In this document: in pieces, positions 1 through 7,030 of the stretch
How positions within the stretch are numbered: position 1 is the first letter of the stretch
Layout: each line of letters starts with the position of its first letter
Program-made: the position numbers and the translations under genes
The notes under the pieces: model-generated
Told to the model about the DNA's origin: nothing
The model's input: only the letters and a program-made list of their open reading frames with translations
The model's database searches: none
Source of the DNA: UBA7683 sp964643895
Lineage (GTDB): Bacteria > Patescibacteriota > Saccharimonadia > Saccharimonadales > UBA7683
Direction: 5' to 3'
Length of the DNA: 64,000 nt
Assembly: GCA_964643895.1 (NCBI GenBank)
Contig: CAZXUE010000003.1
Location: 7,706 to 71,705 of the forward strand

Positions 1-118
1 CAATTAGTATAAATCGTAGCAAAGGCCACGCAGTAAGCAGCATGCGGGTGAGGGTGGCAAAAGGAAATATGGTGTCTCGCCACTTTCCACTACTCGCAAA
101 TAACTATATACTGGAACA

Positions 119-1192
119 ATGCTTATAATTTTAGGGATCATTTTGTTTATTTTGCTTGTGGTTGTACACGAGTACGGACATCTTATTGCAGCGAAAAAAG
201 GTGGGGTTGAGGTTGAAGAATTTGGCATTGGTTTTCCGCCAAGGGCAAAAGTTCTAACTAAAAAGAACGGCACAGAATATACGCTCAACTGGCTGCCGCT
301 AGGCGGTTTCGTTAAGCTTAAAGGCGAGCACGATGCGGCAACAGAAAAGGGCAGCTTTGGTGCTGCAAGTTTGCCGCGCAAAGCGTTGATCATTGCTGCC
401 GGCGTTTTAATGAACTGGGTAGCAGCAGCGGTTATTTTTACAGTTGTAGCACTCATTGGCATGCCGCAGCTGATTGATAATCAGTTTAAGATTTCGTCTG
501 ATGCTACAACAACCAAGCAGGAGGTGTTCGCAGGTTATATTGAGGCCGATTCGCCGGCTGAAAAAAGCGGACTTCAGCAAGGGGATAGAATCCTCTCGCT
601 TAATAATACTGAATTGAAGAGCGGGCAGCAGCTTCGAAGTATAACAAAGGCTGAGGCTGGCAAAACCGTTCCTGTAGTTTTTTCCCACAATGGAAGTAAC
701 CAAACAAAGCAGGTAACGCTGCGCAATGATCCAGAGAAAGGCAACTTTGGCGTGGCTCCCGGTGAGCAAACGCTGGTCCGCTCTACATGGTCAGCGCCAA
801 TTGTGGGAGTTGGTACCACGGCTCAGTTTACTTGGGCGACACTTGAGGGTCTTGGCAGCGTAATCGGCAATCTATTTGCCGGAAGAGCTTCAGAGGCTGG
901 TCAGGCCGTAACGGGGCCGGTAGGGATTGTGGTGGTGCTAAGTGATCTTGCTAAGCAGGGATTGGTCTTTGTGCTGTTTCTCATCGGTATTATCTCGGTT
1001 TCTTTGGCTGTGATGAACGTATTGCCCATACCCGCACTTGATGGCGGCAGGCTGTTTGTACTCGGGCTATTCAGACTGCTTAAGAAGCCCCTGAGCAAAG
1101 AGCTTGAAGAAAAAATCCATGGAACAGGCATGGCGGCGTTGCTGCTTTTGGCCGCTGTGATCACAGTAGTGGACATCCGAAGGTTCTTCTAG
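119..1192 (+). CDS. rseP: RseP-type site-2 zinc metalloprotease (M50)
   Basis: Intramembrane zinc protease of the S2P family, which cuts transmembrane segments of regulators such as anti-sigma factors or leftover signal peptides. Visible: HEYGH (HExxH) zinc motif at residues 17-21 in the first membrane helix, one PDZ domain around residues 135-200, and the third zinc-ligand region NVLPIPALDGG near residue 301 in a C-terminal helix. At 357 residues it has the single-PDZ Gram-positive layout. The -10 TATACT at 107-112 lies 6 nt before the ATG and there is no Shine-Dalgarno, so the mRNA may be leaderless. The stop overlaps the next GTG by one base (TAGTG), so the two proteases are probably co-translated. 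No partner anti-sigma factor is visible nearby. Confidence 0.93.
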   Translation: MLIILGIILFILLVVVHEYGHLIAAKKGGVEVEEFGIGFPPRAKVLTKKNGTEYTLNWLPLGGFVKLKGEHDAATEKGSFGAASLPRKALIIAAGVLMNWVAAAVIFTVVALIGMPQLIDNQFKISSDATTTKQEVFAGYIEADSPAEKSGLQQGDRILSLNNTELKSGQQLRSITKAEAGKTVPVVFSHNGSNQTKQVTLRNDPEKGNFGVAPGEQTLVRSTWSAPIVGVGTTAQFTWATLEGLGSVIGNLFAGRASEAGQAVTGPVGIVVVLSDLAKQGLVFVLFLIGIISVSLAVMNVLPIPALDGGRLFVLGLFRLLKKPLSKELEEKIHGTGMAALLLLAAVITVVDIRRFF

Positions 1193-1890
1193 TGTCAAGG
1201 CTTGAGCAGAACCGGGAGTTTTGGAAGCATCCCGCAGTTGTAGTATTGGGTTCGCTCGTACTTTATTTTGCAGCTCAGCTCCTGGGTGTGATTTTTGTAT
1301 TACCATTTGTAGGTTTTGTCTCAAATAAGAACGCCCAGTCGATGATTCTGCTGGTTGGAGTTTTTTTAGCTTTCCTCACCCTTCTTGTAGTTGCCATGAG
1401 GTCATTGAGGTTCCGGTGGCATGATATCGGTGTATCAGCAGGAAAGTTGCGCTATATCGGCTTGGTTCCAGTAGCGCTAGCGGCATATGTGGTACTTTCC
1501 GCTTCGTTCATGACACTTGCGCAAAAAATACCTGGCTTCGATGCAAATCAAGCTCAAGATGTTGGGCTTGTGACAACTGGATCGAGCAATATAGTTCTTG
1601 GGTTTATTGTTTTGGTCATCATAACGCCATTATTTGAAGAACTCCTATTCCGGGGTCTCTTGTTTCATGGGCTTCGCAGAAGGCTTCCCTTTCTGGCAGG
1701 TGCCGTTATAGGAAGTCTTGCCTTTGCGTTGGCTCACGGTCAGGCAAACGTGGCAGTAGACACCTTCGCGCTCGGCATGCTGCTCTGCTTGCTTACAGAG
1801 CACAGTAAGAGCTTGCTTCCGTCAGTCTTGCTTCATGCTCTCAAAAACTTTTTGGCATTCGGCGTCCTATTTCTTAATTGGGGCAAGTAG
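1192..1890 (+). CDS. CPBP-family (CAAX-like) intramembrane protease
   Basis: Polytopic membrane protein of 232 residues with the signature motifs of the CPBP/Abi glutamic-type intramembrane protease family: EELLFRG (EExxxR, around residue 150), an FALAHG histidine motif about 35 residues later, and a further HALKN histidine near the C terminus. Family members cut prenylated or membrane-embedded substrates, or protect against bacteriocins; the substrate here is unknown. The start is GTG, overlapping the rseP stop by one base, so expression depends on the upstream gene. Pairing two membrane proteases suggests membrane-protein processing, but this is inference. Confidence 0.85.
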   Translation: MSRLEQNREFWKHPAVVVLGSLVLYFAAQLLGVIFVLPFVGFVSNKNAQSMILLVGVFLAFLTLLVVAMRSLRFRWHDIGVSAGKLRYIGLVPVALAAYVVLSASFMTLAQKIPGFDANQAQDVGLVTTGSSNIVLGFIVLVIITPLFEELLFRGLLFHGLRRRLPFLAGAVIGSLAFALAHGQANVAVDTFALGMLLCLLTEHSKSLLPSVLLHALKNFLAFGVLFLNWGK

Positions 1891-1933
1891 CTGATGCGAC
1901 CCAAATCACGAAACCCCAGATGTCATCCTAAAC

Positions 1934-2086
1934 TTGTTTATTTTTTGAATTGTGCTATAATGAAAGTATGAGTTACCAATACACACTATCTGTATTGCCC
2001 GTACCGACTCCTGTATAGCAGCTGGGGTTTGTTACCATTAAACTAAAATAAATCAGATCGGACGCCCCAGCCAAGGGGTATTTTTA
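1934..2086 (+). promoter_or_regulatory. Putative proline leader-peptide attenuator before the proS unit
   Basis: Promoter TTGTTT (1934-1939), 16 nt, TATAAT (1956-1961), then a 16-codon ORF from 1968. Four RNA segments fit the classical attenuator layout. Segment 1 (ACTCC, 2007-2011, within the Thr-Pro codons) can pair with segment 2 (GGGGT). Segment 2 (GCTGGGG, 2021-2027) can pair over 7 bp with segment 3 (CCCCAGC, 2065-2071). Segment 3 (CCCC, 2065-2068) can instead pair with segment 4 (GGGG, 2075-2078), which is followed by TATTTTTA, a terminator-like end. A ribosome stalled on Pro codons would leave segment 2 free and favour read-through; one reaching the stop at 2018 would cover segment 2 and allow termination. 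The terminator stem is short (4 G-C pairs plus one G-U). Confidence 0.65.
1968..2018 (+). CDS. Putative proline-rich leader peptide (16 aa)
   Basis: Short ORF encoding MSYQYTLSVLPVPTPV, with three proline codons (CCC, CCG, CCT) among its last six. The ATG is 6 nt after the -10 hexamer, so translation would start from a leaderless end. It lies upstream of an orphan gene and proS, so proline codons would sense charged tRNA-Pro. Its only likely role is to position a ribosome in the attenuator; the peptide itself need not function. Confidence 0.6.
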   Translation: MSYQYTLSVLPVPTPV

Positions 2087-2125
2087 TGCCCAAACCTTTC
2101 TGAAGCTGATAAAGGATATTTTAGT

Positions 2126-2542
2126 ATGGCTGAGAATAAAACCAGGTTAGTTGAAGTGGGGTTGGAAGATGGCAGATGGACAGCGGAGGATGCTCACTGG
2201 GCATTAAACGGGGATTGGGATCTCTCGGAAGTGGCACAAGATGAAGCCGAAAAACTTAAGTGTCAGGTGATGAGTGGCGCAATTACGATAGATGAGCTAA
2301 GGGGCGGTGTGCGTTGGGCCAACGCTCTCGATCAGGAGGCCGTTGAAATATATGGCTCTGATCTTGGCTGTGGAGAGCAGGTTGCAGAGCGTGTGGCTCG
2401 CCGACTGATGCATTTTGCTGGCAGGAGTGCTCTGAGGTCTCTACGTAATAAGAGGCTGAGAGTACTAGAAGTAGCAGCTACTTATAGCGCAGGGCGCTTT
2501 CCTAGAATAGGAAATCTTGAAATGCATGACATCCGTGATTAA
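2126..2542 (+). CDS. Hypothetical acidic protein between attenuator and proS
   Basis: A 138-residue soluble protein that I do not recognise. It has no signal peptide or membrane segment, is acidic in its first half and more basic and helical at the C terminus (ARRLMHFAGRSALRSLRNKR). The ATG has a weak purine-rich AAGGA upstream. It sits between the proline-type attenuator and proS (35 nt apart), so it should share control by proline supply unless the possible internal -10 TACAAT before proS (about 2552-2557) acts alone. A link to translation or proline is inference from position only. Confidence 0.7.
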   Translation: MAENKTRLVEVGLEDGRWTAEDAHWALNGDWDLSEVAQDEAEKLKCQVMSGAITIDELRGGVRWANALDQEAVEIYGSDLGCGEQVAERVARRLMHFAGRSALRSLRNKRLRVLEVAATYSAGRFPRIGNLEMHDIRD

Positions 2543-2577
2543 GATCTAGTACAATAAAGTTAAAGAAAGAGAGTGTT

Positions 2578-3996
2578 ATGGCAAAGAATTTACTACCAAA
2601 GAAAGATATTAATTCAGCTGAGTGGTATACCGCAGTTGTTCAGCTAGCGGAACTAGCAGATTATGGACCAAGTAAGGGAACAATAATATTCCGACCGTAC
2701 TCTTACGCGATCTGGGAGCTCGTCCAAGCCGCCTTTGATAAAATGATAAAGGATTACGGTGTCGAGAATGTCTACTTCCCAATGTTTATACCAATGTCGT
2801 TTTTGGAAAAAGAGAAAAACCACGTTGAGGGCTTTGCGCCAGAACTGGCTGTTGTAACTCATGGGGGTGGACAAGAGCTCGAAGAGAAGTTGGCAATTCG
2901 GCCTACTAGCGAAACAACTATCAACAATAGTTTTAGTAAGTGGGTTCAGAGCTATCGAGATTTGCCCATGAAAGTTAATCAGTGGTGTAGCGCTGTGCGC
3001 TGGGAAAAGCGGACACTGCCATTTCTAAGAACAACTGAGTTTTTGTGGCAAGAAGGGCATACAGTTCATAGAACGCATGAGGATGCCAAGGCAATGCAGC
3101 AGTATGCTATGGATAGCTATGTAAAGCTCTATCGTGATTACTTTGCACTCGATGGATATGTTGGTAAGAAGTCTAAAATGGAGACCTTCGCGGGAGCAGA
3201 TGAAACTTTGACTTTCGAGACAATGTTGCCAAGCGGCAAAGCTCTGCAAAGCTGTACCTCGCATGATCTAGGCCAGAATTTTGCAAAAGCCTTCGAAACT
3301 AGTTTTCAGGATGAAGATGGCGAAACAAAGTATGTTTGGCAAACTAGCTGGGGTATTTCAACGCGAAGCATAGGCGGTCTTATCCTAGGACACGGCGACA
3401 ACAACGGTTTGATCTTGCCACCTAAACTTGCACCTGTTCAGGTTATAATTATTCCAGTTGAGACAAGTGAAAAGTTGCTTGAATACTGCAATGAGCTTGA
3501 AAACGATCTTCTAGCTGCTGACATTCGTGTAAGAGTTGACGATCGGGATGATGAACGGTTTGGCTTCAAGCTCAATAAGTGGGAGGTCAAAGGGGTGCCA
3601 GTAGCACTTAAGATAGGTTCTAAAGAAGCAGAGGCTGGTACTGCAACCGCAAAACGTCGAGATACAGAAGAAGAAGTCTCGCTCGATAAGAGCGATATTG
3701 CCGAGAAGGTAGAATGGCTTCTCAATAGTATACAAAATGAGTTGCTGGAGAAATCACGCAAAATTAGAGACGAAAACACTCGAGTGGCTACAAGCTATGA
3801 CGAAATGAAGCAGATCCTAAAGGAGCACAAAGGTTTTGTTAAGGTCTTCTGGAATGATAATCCTGAGATCGAAGCCAAAATTAAGGAAGAAACCAAAGCG
3901 GTCAGTCGATGCCGAATCGCAGCTGATCAAGAGGGGATTGATTTTTATACTGGTGAGTCAGCCACTGAGCAGTGGCTATTTGCGCAGAGTTACTAA
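2578..3996 (+). CDS. proS: Prolyl-tRNA synthetase, short archaeal/eukaryal type
   Basis: Class II aminoacyl-tRNA synthetase charging tRNA-Pro. At 472 residues it lacks the roughly 180-residue INS editing domain of the common bacterial ProRS. It matches the short form: catalytic core with motif 2 (VRWEKRTLPFLRTTEFLWQE), motif 3 (GLILGHGDNNGLILPP), anticodon-binding domain (about 285-385) and a C-terminal zinc-domain-like tail ending in tyrosine. Short ProRS lacks in-cis editing of Ala-tRNA-Pro, which is relevant because an AlaX-like domain sits in the lysS product in this window. An upstream proline-codon leader attenuator suggests transcription responds to tRNA-Pro charging. Confidence 0.95.
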   Translation: MAKNLLPKKDINSAEWYTAVVQLAELADYGPSKGTIIFRPYSYAIWELVQAAFDKMIKDYGVENVYFPMFIPMSFLEKEKNHVEGFAPELAVVTHGGGQELEEKLAIRPTSETTINNSFSKWVQSYRDLPMKVNQWCSAVRWEKRTLPFLRTTEFLWQEGHTVHRTHEDAKAMQQYAMDSYVKLYRDYFALDGYVGKKSKMETFAGADETLTFETMLPSGKALQSCTSHDLGQNFAKAFETSFQDEDGETKYVWQTSWGISTRSIGGLILGHGDNNGLILPPKLAPVQVIIIPVETSEKLLEYCNELENDLLAADIRVRVDDRDDERFGFKLNKWEVKGVPVALKIGSKEAEAGTATAKRRDTEEEVSLDKSDIAEKVEWLLNSIQNELLEKSRKIRDENTRVATSYDEMKQILKEHKGFVKVFWNDNPEIEAKIKEETKAVSRCRIAADQEGIDFYTGESATEQWLFAQSY

Positions 3997-4021
3997 TTAC
4001 GAGAGTATTTGCAAAATGTGA

Positions 4022-4063
4022 TTGTGCACCATATATAGCGTATACCCTATATATGGTGCACAA
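4022..4063. repeat. Perfect 17-bp inverted repeat
   Basis: The arm TTGTGCACCATATATAG (4022-4038) is repeated exactly in inverse at 4047-4063 around an 8-nt loop. It follows proS by about 25 nt but has no T-run on either side, so it is not a standard intrinsic terminator. It may be an operator, a transcript 3' end stabiliser or a mobile palindrome. It lies just upstream of the greA promoter. Confidence 0.8.
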
Positions 4064-4082
4064 AATATGGTATAAATGCTCA

Positions 4083-4169
4083 TTTACAAACTAAAATCGG
4101 CATGCTACAATCGTGGCACGTAGAGAACCAACTACGAGAAAAATGCGTTCGTAACGCGTTTATTTTTTA
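4083..4169 (+). promoter_or_regulatory. greA promoter and 5' UTR terminator-like hairpin
   Basis: Promoter TTTACA (4083-4088), 17-nt spacer, TACAAT (4106-4111), giving a 5' UTR near 100 nt, long for this window. Inside it is a small CGTAG/CTACG hairpin, then GCGTT-CGT-AACGC (4145-4157) followed by GTTTATTTTTTA. The second hairpin resembles an intrinsic terminator placed before greA, suggesting premature termination. Whether this senses GreA or RNA polymerase state is inference. Confidence 0.5.
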
Positions 4170-4216
4170 CTCGTTTTTGGTCTTGCGTGGTCGTTAAGTA
4201 AAAGGAATATAGGGTT

Positions 4217-4672
4217 ATGAAAAAAGAATTTCAACTCACCAAAGAGGGCGTTTCTGAACTACAGGCTGAACTTGCTGAGCTTAAGGCAAAGCTTTTGGAT
4301 GTGATTGAGTCAATTAAAACTGCCCGTGATCAAGGTGATCTTTCTGAAAATGCTGAATATCATGCTGCAAAAGAGGAGCAAGAGCGGGTTGATAACCGTA
4401 TTGCCGAGGTGGAGCATATTCTGGCGAATGCCGAGGTTATTGCAAAAAGAAGCAAAAATTCCGTAGGAATTGGCTGTTCGGTAACACTCAAAAACGGTAG
4501 CAAAACAGTAACATATCACATTGTTGATTCCGTTGAGGCCGATCCGCTCGAGGCGAAGATTTCAGACGAATCACCAATCGGCAAAGCCTTGCTTGGCAAA
4601 AAAGTTGGAGATAAGGTAGAAATTACCCTTCCAGCTGGTGCCAAAACCTACGAAGTGCAAGAAATCGCTTAG
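4217..4672 (+). CDS. greA: Transcription elongation factor GreA
   Basis: Transcript-cleavage factor that rescues backtracked RNA polymerase through its secondary channel. At 151 residues it has the expected length. The N-terminal coiled coil (about 1-75) carries the tip motif DQGDLSENAEYHAAKEEQ with the acidic residues that coordinate catalytic magnesium. The C-terminal FKBP-like domain begins near residue 80 (VGIGCSVTLKNG). The ATG follows the 5' UTR described above. The 3' end overlaps the convergent next gene by 4 bp. Confidence 0.96.
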   Translation: MKKEFQLTKEGVSELQAELAELKAKLLDVIESIKTARDQGDLSENAEYHAAKEEQERVDNRIAEVEHILANAEVIAKRSKNSVGIGCSVTLKNGSKTVTYHIVDSVEADPLEAKISDESPIGKALLGKKVGDKVEITLPAGAKTYEVQEIA

Positions 4673-5967
4673 TATCTTTCGGCTGTATCATAGCCTAGCG
4701 TAACAACATTTGCGTTTGGGCTATTTCTGAGTATACTTTCTGCGACAGCTAGCCCCATTAGTGAACTCCGGCCGAGATGCGGAGCATGGCACCGCATTGC
4801 ATCACGATCTTTCGAGCTAACAATTACATCGGCATCGAGCAACTCCAGATCTTTAAAGCGCAGAGGAACATCCGGCACGTTGGTTCCGTAGTTTTCGGTT
4901 TTGCCATCAGTGACCTCACTCGAGTATCCGGTTATGTGCACGGATGGTTTGAGCGTACGAAGCCTTTTTGCAATGCCGGATATGGTGGTCCAATTTCCTT
5001 CAGCAAGTACGATATGGCTGATATCTGGAGTATCATCGAGTATTTCACTAGCGATTGGTGCGAACGAAGCTGGAGAGAGTTCGTTTTCGGAATGATTGAG
5101 GTAGCAGATTCTTACGCCATCTTTTTTAAAAGTCAAGGCTCGGCCGCTTCTGTCGGCTGGGCGAGTTCCTTGCCATTCGGGATCTTCCCTATAGCCTAAG
5201 ATTTCATCAGTTTGAACAACACTTGCGTGGGGTACGTAGCCTTCGCCCGAACTAACGAGTTGTGCGCCAAACTGCAGCATAGGGTAAAGGCGGTTAGCCG
5301 GTAGTTCGGTAGGGATGATAATACGCGATTTATACCCAAGAAACCGACTTATTAATGCCAGTGAGATACCAGCACTGCCCGAGGTAATGTCACGTATTTC
5401 ATCGCCAGGTTGAATGAACCCAATTTCTTCAAAGTGCTTGATGGTGGCAAAGTAGGCACGGTCATAGTGCGAGCCTGAAGGGTTCTGGTACTCCATTTTG
5501 GTCATCACGCTGAGGCCATTATCAAGCTGGATACGCTCAAGGGGCGTATAGCCAATTATTGCTTCGAGCCGCGTAAATTGTTCTTCCCGGGGAAGCTGCC
5601 ACCAGGTCGCATCTCCAATTCCGCTAGCTGCGAGCCGTGCCAAGCGCGATTCACCGTCTTGAGCTGCTTCTGGGGCGACTTTTCTGGAGATATAGCGAAA
5701 GCCTTCGTGACCAGTCTCTAGCCTTATGGATTGGTGGGCCGGTAGGTTAAAAAGCTGACCCACCTTAATGGTCTCGCCATCGAGCAAAAGCTCGCCATCA
5801 GTTGCAAGGACTACTTTAGGTGATTGAACAGTGTAGCTCTCAAGTTGGGTGCCGGGCTGTATAAACCCTTCGCGGGCGGGTTCGTCATTGTAGGTTATAT
5901 CAATGCTTTCAAAGTTTCTTGAAACAGTTCTGTTAACGGTAGGGGATGTTTCTCGTGCATTTGTCAT
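4669..5967 (-). CDS. Cupin-like plus fold-type II PLP-enzyme-like protein lacking the PLP lysine
   Basis: A 432-residue protein. Residues about 40-105 look like a cupin-type beta-barrel sensor. From about 125 the sequence follows the cysteine synthase/threonine synthase (PLP fold-type II) family. The segment aligning with the PLP-lysine motif (NPxGSxKDR) reads NPSGSHYDR, so the Schiff-base lysine is replaced by tyrosine. The glycine loop reads TSGSAGISLA instead of TSGNTGIALA, so the PLP-contacting asparagine is serine. The GTGGT phosphate loop is also degenerate (AEGNWTTISG). It therefore looks like a catalytically dead or PLP-independent protein. The ATG has AAGGAG upstream. It is divergent from a TrmB-type regulator, which may control it. 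Confidence 0.7.
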   Translation of the reverse strand: MTNARETSPTVNRTVSRNFESIDITYNDEPAREGFIQPGTQLESYTVQSPKVVLATDGELLLDGETIKVGQLFNLPAHQSIRLETGHEGFRYISRKVAPEAAQDGESRLARLAASGIGDATWWQLPREEQFTRLEAIIGYTPLERIQLDNGLSVMTKMEYQNPSGSHYDRAYFATIKHFEEIGFIQPGDEIRDITSGSAGISLALISRFLGYKSRIIIPTELPANRLYPMLQFGAQLVSSGEGYVPHASVVQTDEILGYREDPEWQGTRPADRSGRALTFKKDGVRICYLNHSENELSPASFAPIASEILDDTPDISHIVLAEGNWTTISGIAKRLRTLKPSVHITGYSSEVTDGKTENYGTNVPDVPLRFKDLELLDADVIVSSKDRDAMRCHAPHLGRSSLMGLAVAESILRNSPNANVVTLGYDTAERY

Positions 5968-6043
5968 AATCGTAACTCCTTTGAGGATTCAGTGCCTCTA
6001 TATTCAGCATATGAAATTTGTGTAAATATATGAATAGTTTTTT

Positions 6044-6072
6044 AATATGTTTTAATAAAAATATGTTAAAAT
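6044..6072. promoter_or_regulatory. AT-rich direct repeat and -10 of the divergent TrmB gene
   Basis: AATATGTT occurs at 6044-6051 and 6060-6067 in direct orientation, 16 bp apart, immediately before the -10 TAAAAT (6067-6072), which is 6 nt from the TrmB ATG. The repeats overlap the promoter, so autoregulation and control of the divergent PLP-fold gene are plausible. No clear -35 is visible. Confidence 0.4.
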
Positions 6073-6078
6073 GTAATT

Positions 6079-6873
6079 ATGCGCACAGCTCAATCAATAT
6101 ATGTTCCTGAGTTGCCAGATGAAGTGCTGGAGTATTTACGGTTGCTTGGGCTGAGTGATCATGAACTGCAGTTATATACGGTGATGGCAGCAAAGAGATG
6201 TCCAATGAGTGCACAAGATGTAGCGGGGCAGCTAATGGTGTTTCCGAATGCGGTGTATAGAATGTTTGTGGCGCTAGAGCAGAAGGGTCTTATTCGATTT
6301 GTTGCAAAGCGGCCGATCCGTTACGAAGTAATTGCTCGGGAGAATGGCTTGAGGGCTGCTTACAGCACTCATGTACATGATCTGGCGGGGCTGCTTGGCC
6401 GGGCGATTGGCGGTGATCTTGCGGGTACTACAGATACGGGTGGTGCACGACTGATTGTGGGTCGGGAGTCGATGTATCGTGAGTATATGAAGTTGGCTCA
6501 TCAGGCACAAAAAACAATAGATGTCTTTGCGATCGGAATCGCATTTTCAGATGATTTGTACCAAGTGCAACGAGAGGCGATAGCGCGTGGCGTTTACATT
6601 CGGCATGTGGTGCAAGAGCTGCAGCCGTCGAACTACCATATTGTAAGTAAGTGGCAAAGGCTCGGGGTTTCAGTGCGGCATTACAGAGAAGAGCGCGGTT
6701 TTCACATAACGATAATTGATGGTTTAGCCGCTATGATAACTTTCAGTGATCCTGATAATACAATAGATCGCCTCAGCCTTGTATTGAATCAAGCATTTGC
6801 CGTACGCTTATTTCAGGCGCAGTTTGAATCAATTTGGCAGCAAGCAAAAGTTATTGACAATAATATAAAATAG
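6079..6873 (+). CDS. TrmB-family transcriptional regulator
   Basis: A 264-residue regulator. It has an N-terminal winged helix-turn-helix (about 15-85, LGLSDHELQLYTVMA then SAQDVAGQLMVFPNAVYRMFVALEQKGLI) typical of TrmB/MarR proteins. A C-terminal sensor domain (about 120-255) has a phospholipase-D-like fold outline, as in TrmB proteins that bind small ligands. The TAAAAT -10 ends 6 nt before the ATG without a Shine-Dalgarno, predicting a leaderless mRNA. It is divergent from the cupin/PLP-fold gene, the likeliest target. The promoter for the downstream attenuator lies within its 3' end. The ligand is unknown. Confidence 0.8.
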   Translation: MRTAQSIYVPELPDEVLEYLRLLGLSDHELQLYTVMAAKRCPMSAQDVAGQLMVFPNAVYRMFVALEQKGLIRFVAKRPIRYEVIARENGLRAAYSTHVHDLAGLLGRAIGGDLAGTTDTGGARLIVGRESMYREYMKLAHQAQKTIDVFAIGIAFSDDLYQVQREAIARGVYIRHVVQELQPSNYHIVSKWQRLGVSVRHYREERGFHITIIDGLAAMITFSDPDNTIDRLSLVLNQAFAVRLFQAQFESIWQQAKVIDNNIK

Positions 6874-7006
6874 GTATAAAATACAAAAATCATGAATATG
6901 ATTCATCAAGTAGTGCAAAAGACAAAGCTTCGGTCGTAGTACCTGAAGCCTGCTTTATTCTTACAAAAAAGCTCCCCGGTACTGCGACATGTATGCGGGG
7001 AGCTTT
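6854..7006 (+). promoter_or_regulatory. Putative lysine leader-peptide attenuator before aspartokinase-lysS
   Basis: Promoter TTGACA (6854-6859), 17 nt, TAAAAT (6877-6882), then a 15-codon ORF. Three alternative helices can be drawn. GCTTCGG (6927-6933) pairs with CCTGAAGC (6943-6949 for the core). GTCGTAGTACC (6933-6943) pairs over 11 bp with one G-U to GGTACTGCGAC (6978-6988). The terminator-like stem AAAGCTCCCCG (6968-6978) pairs with CGGGGAGCTTT (6996-7006). The 11-bp helix uses the loop of the terminator, so it would block the terminator sterically rather than compete base for base. Downstream genes are an aspartokinase and lysS, which fits lysine control. Confidence 0.55.
6892..6939 (+). 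CDS. Putative lysine-containing leader peptide (15 aa)
   Basis: Short ORF encoding MNMIHQVVQKTKLRS with two AAG lysine codons at positions 10 and 12. The ATG lies 9 nt after the -10 hexamer. The stop codon sits inside the antiterminator strand, so a ribosome reaching the stop would favour the terminator. Lysine enrichment is modest, so this is weaker than the proline and glycine cases. Confidence 0.45.
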   Translation: MNMIHQVVQKTKLRS

Positions 7007-7030
7007 AAATTAACGATGAGAAAGTAAACT

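Noticed and set aside
7009..7020. Three-codon ORF Met-Arg-Lys before aspartokinase
   Set aside because: It is after the terminator and too short to judge; it probably occurs by chance near the ribosome site.
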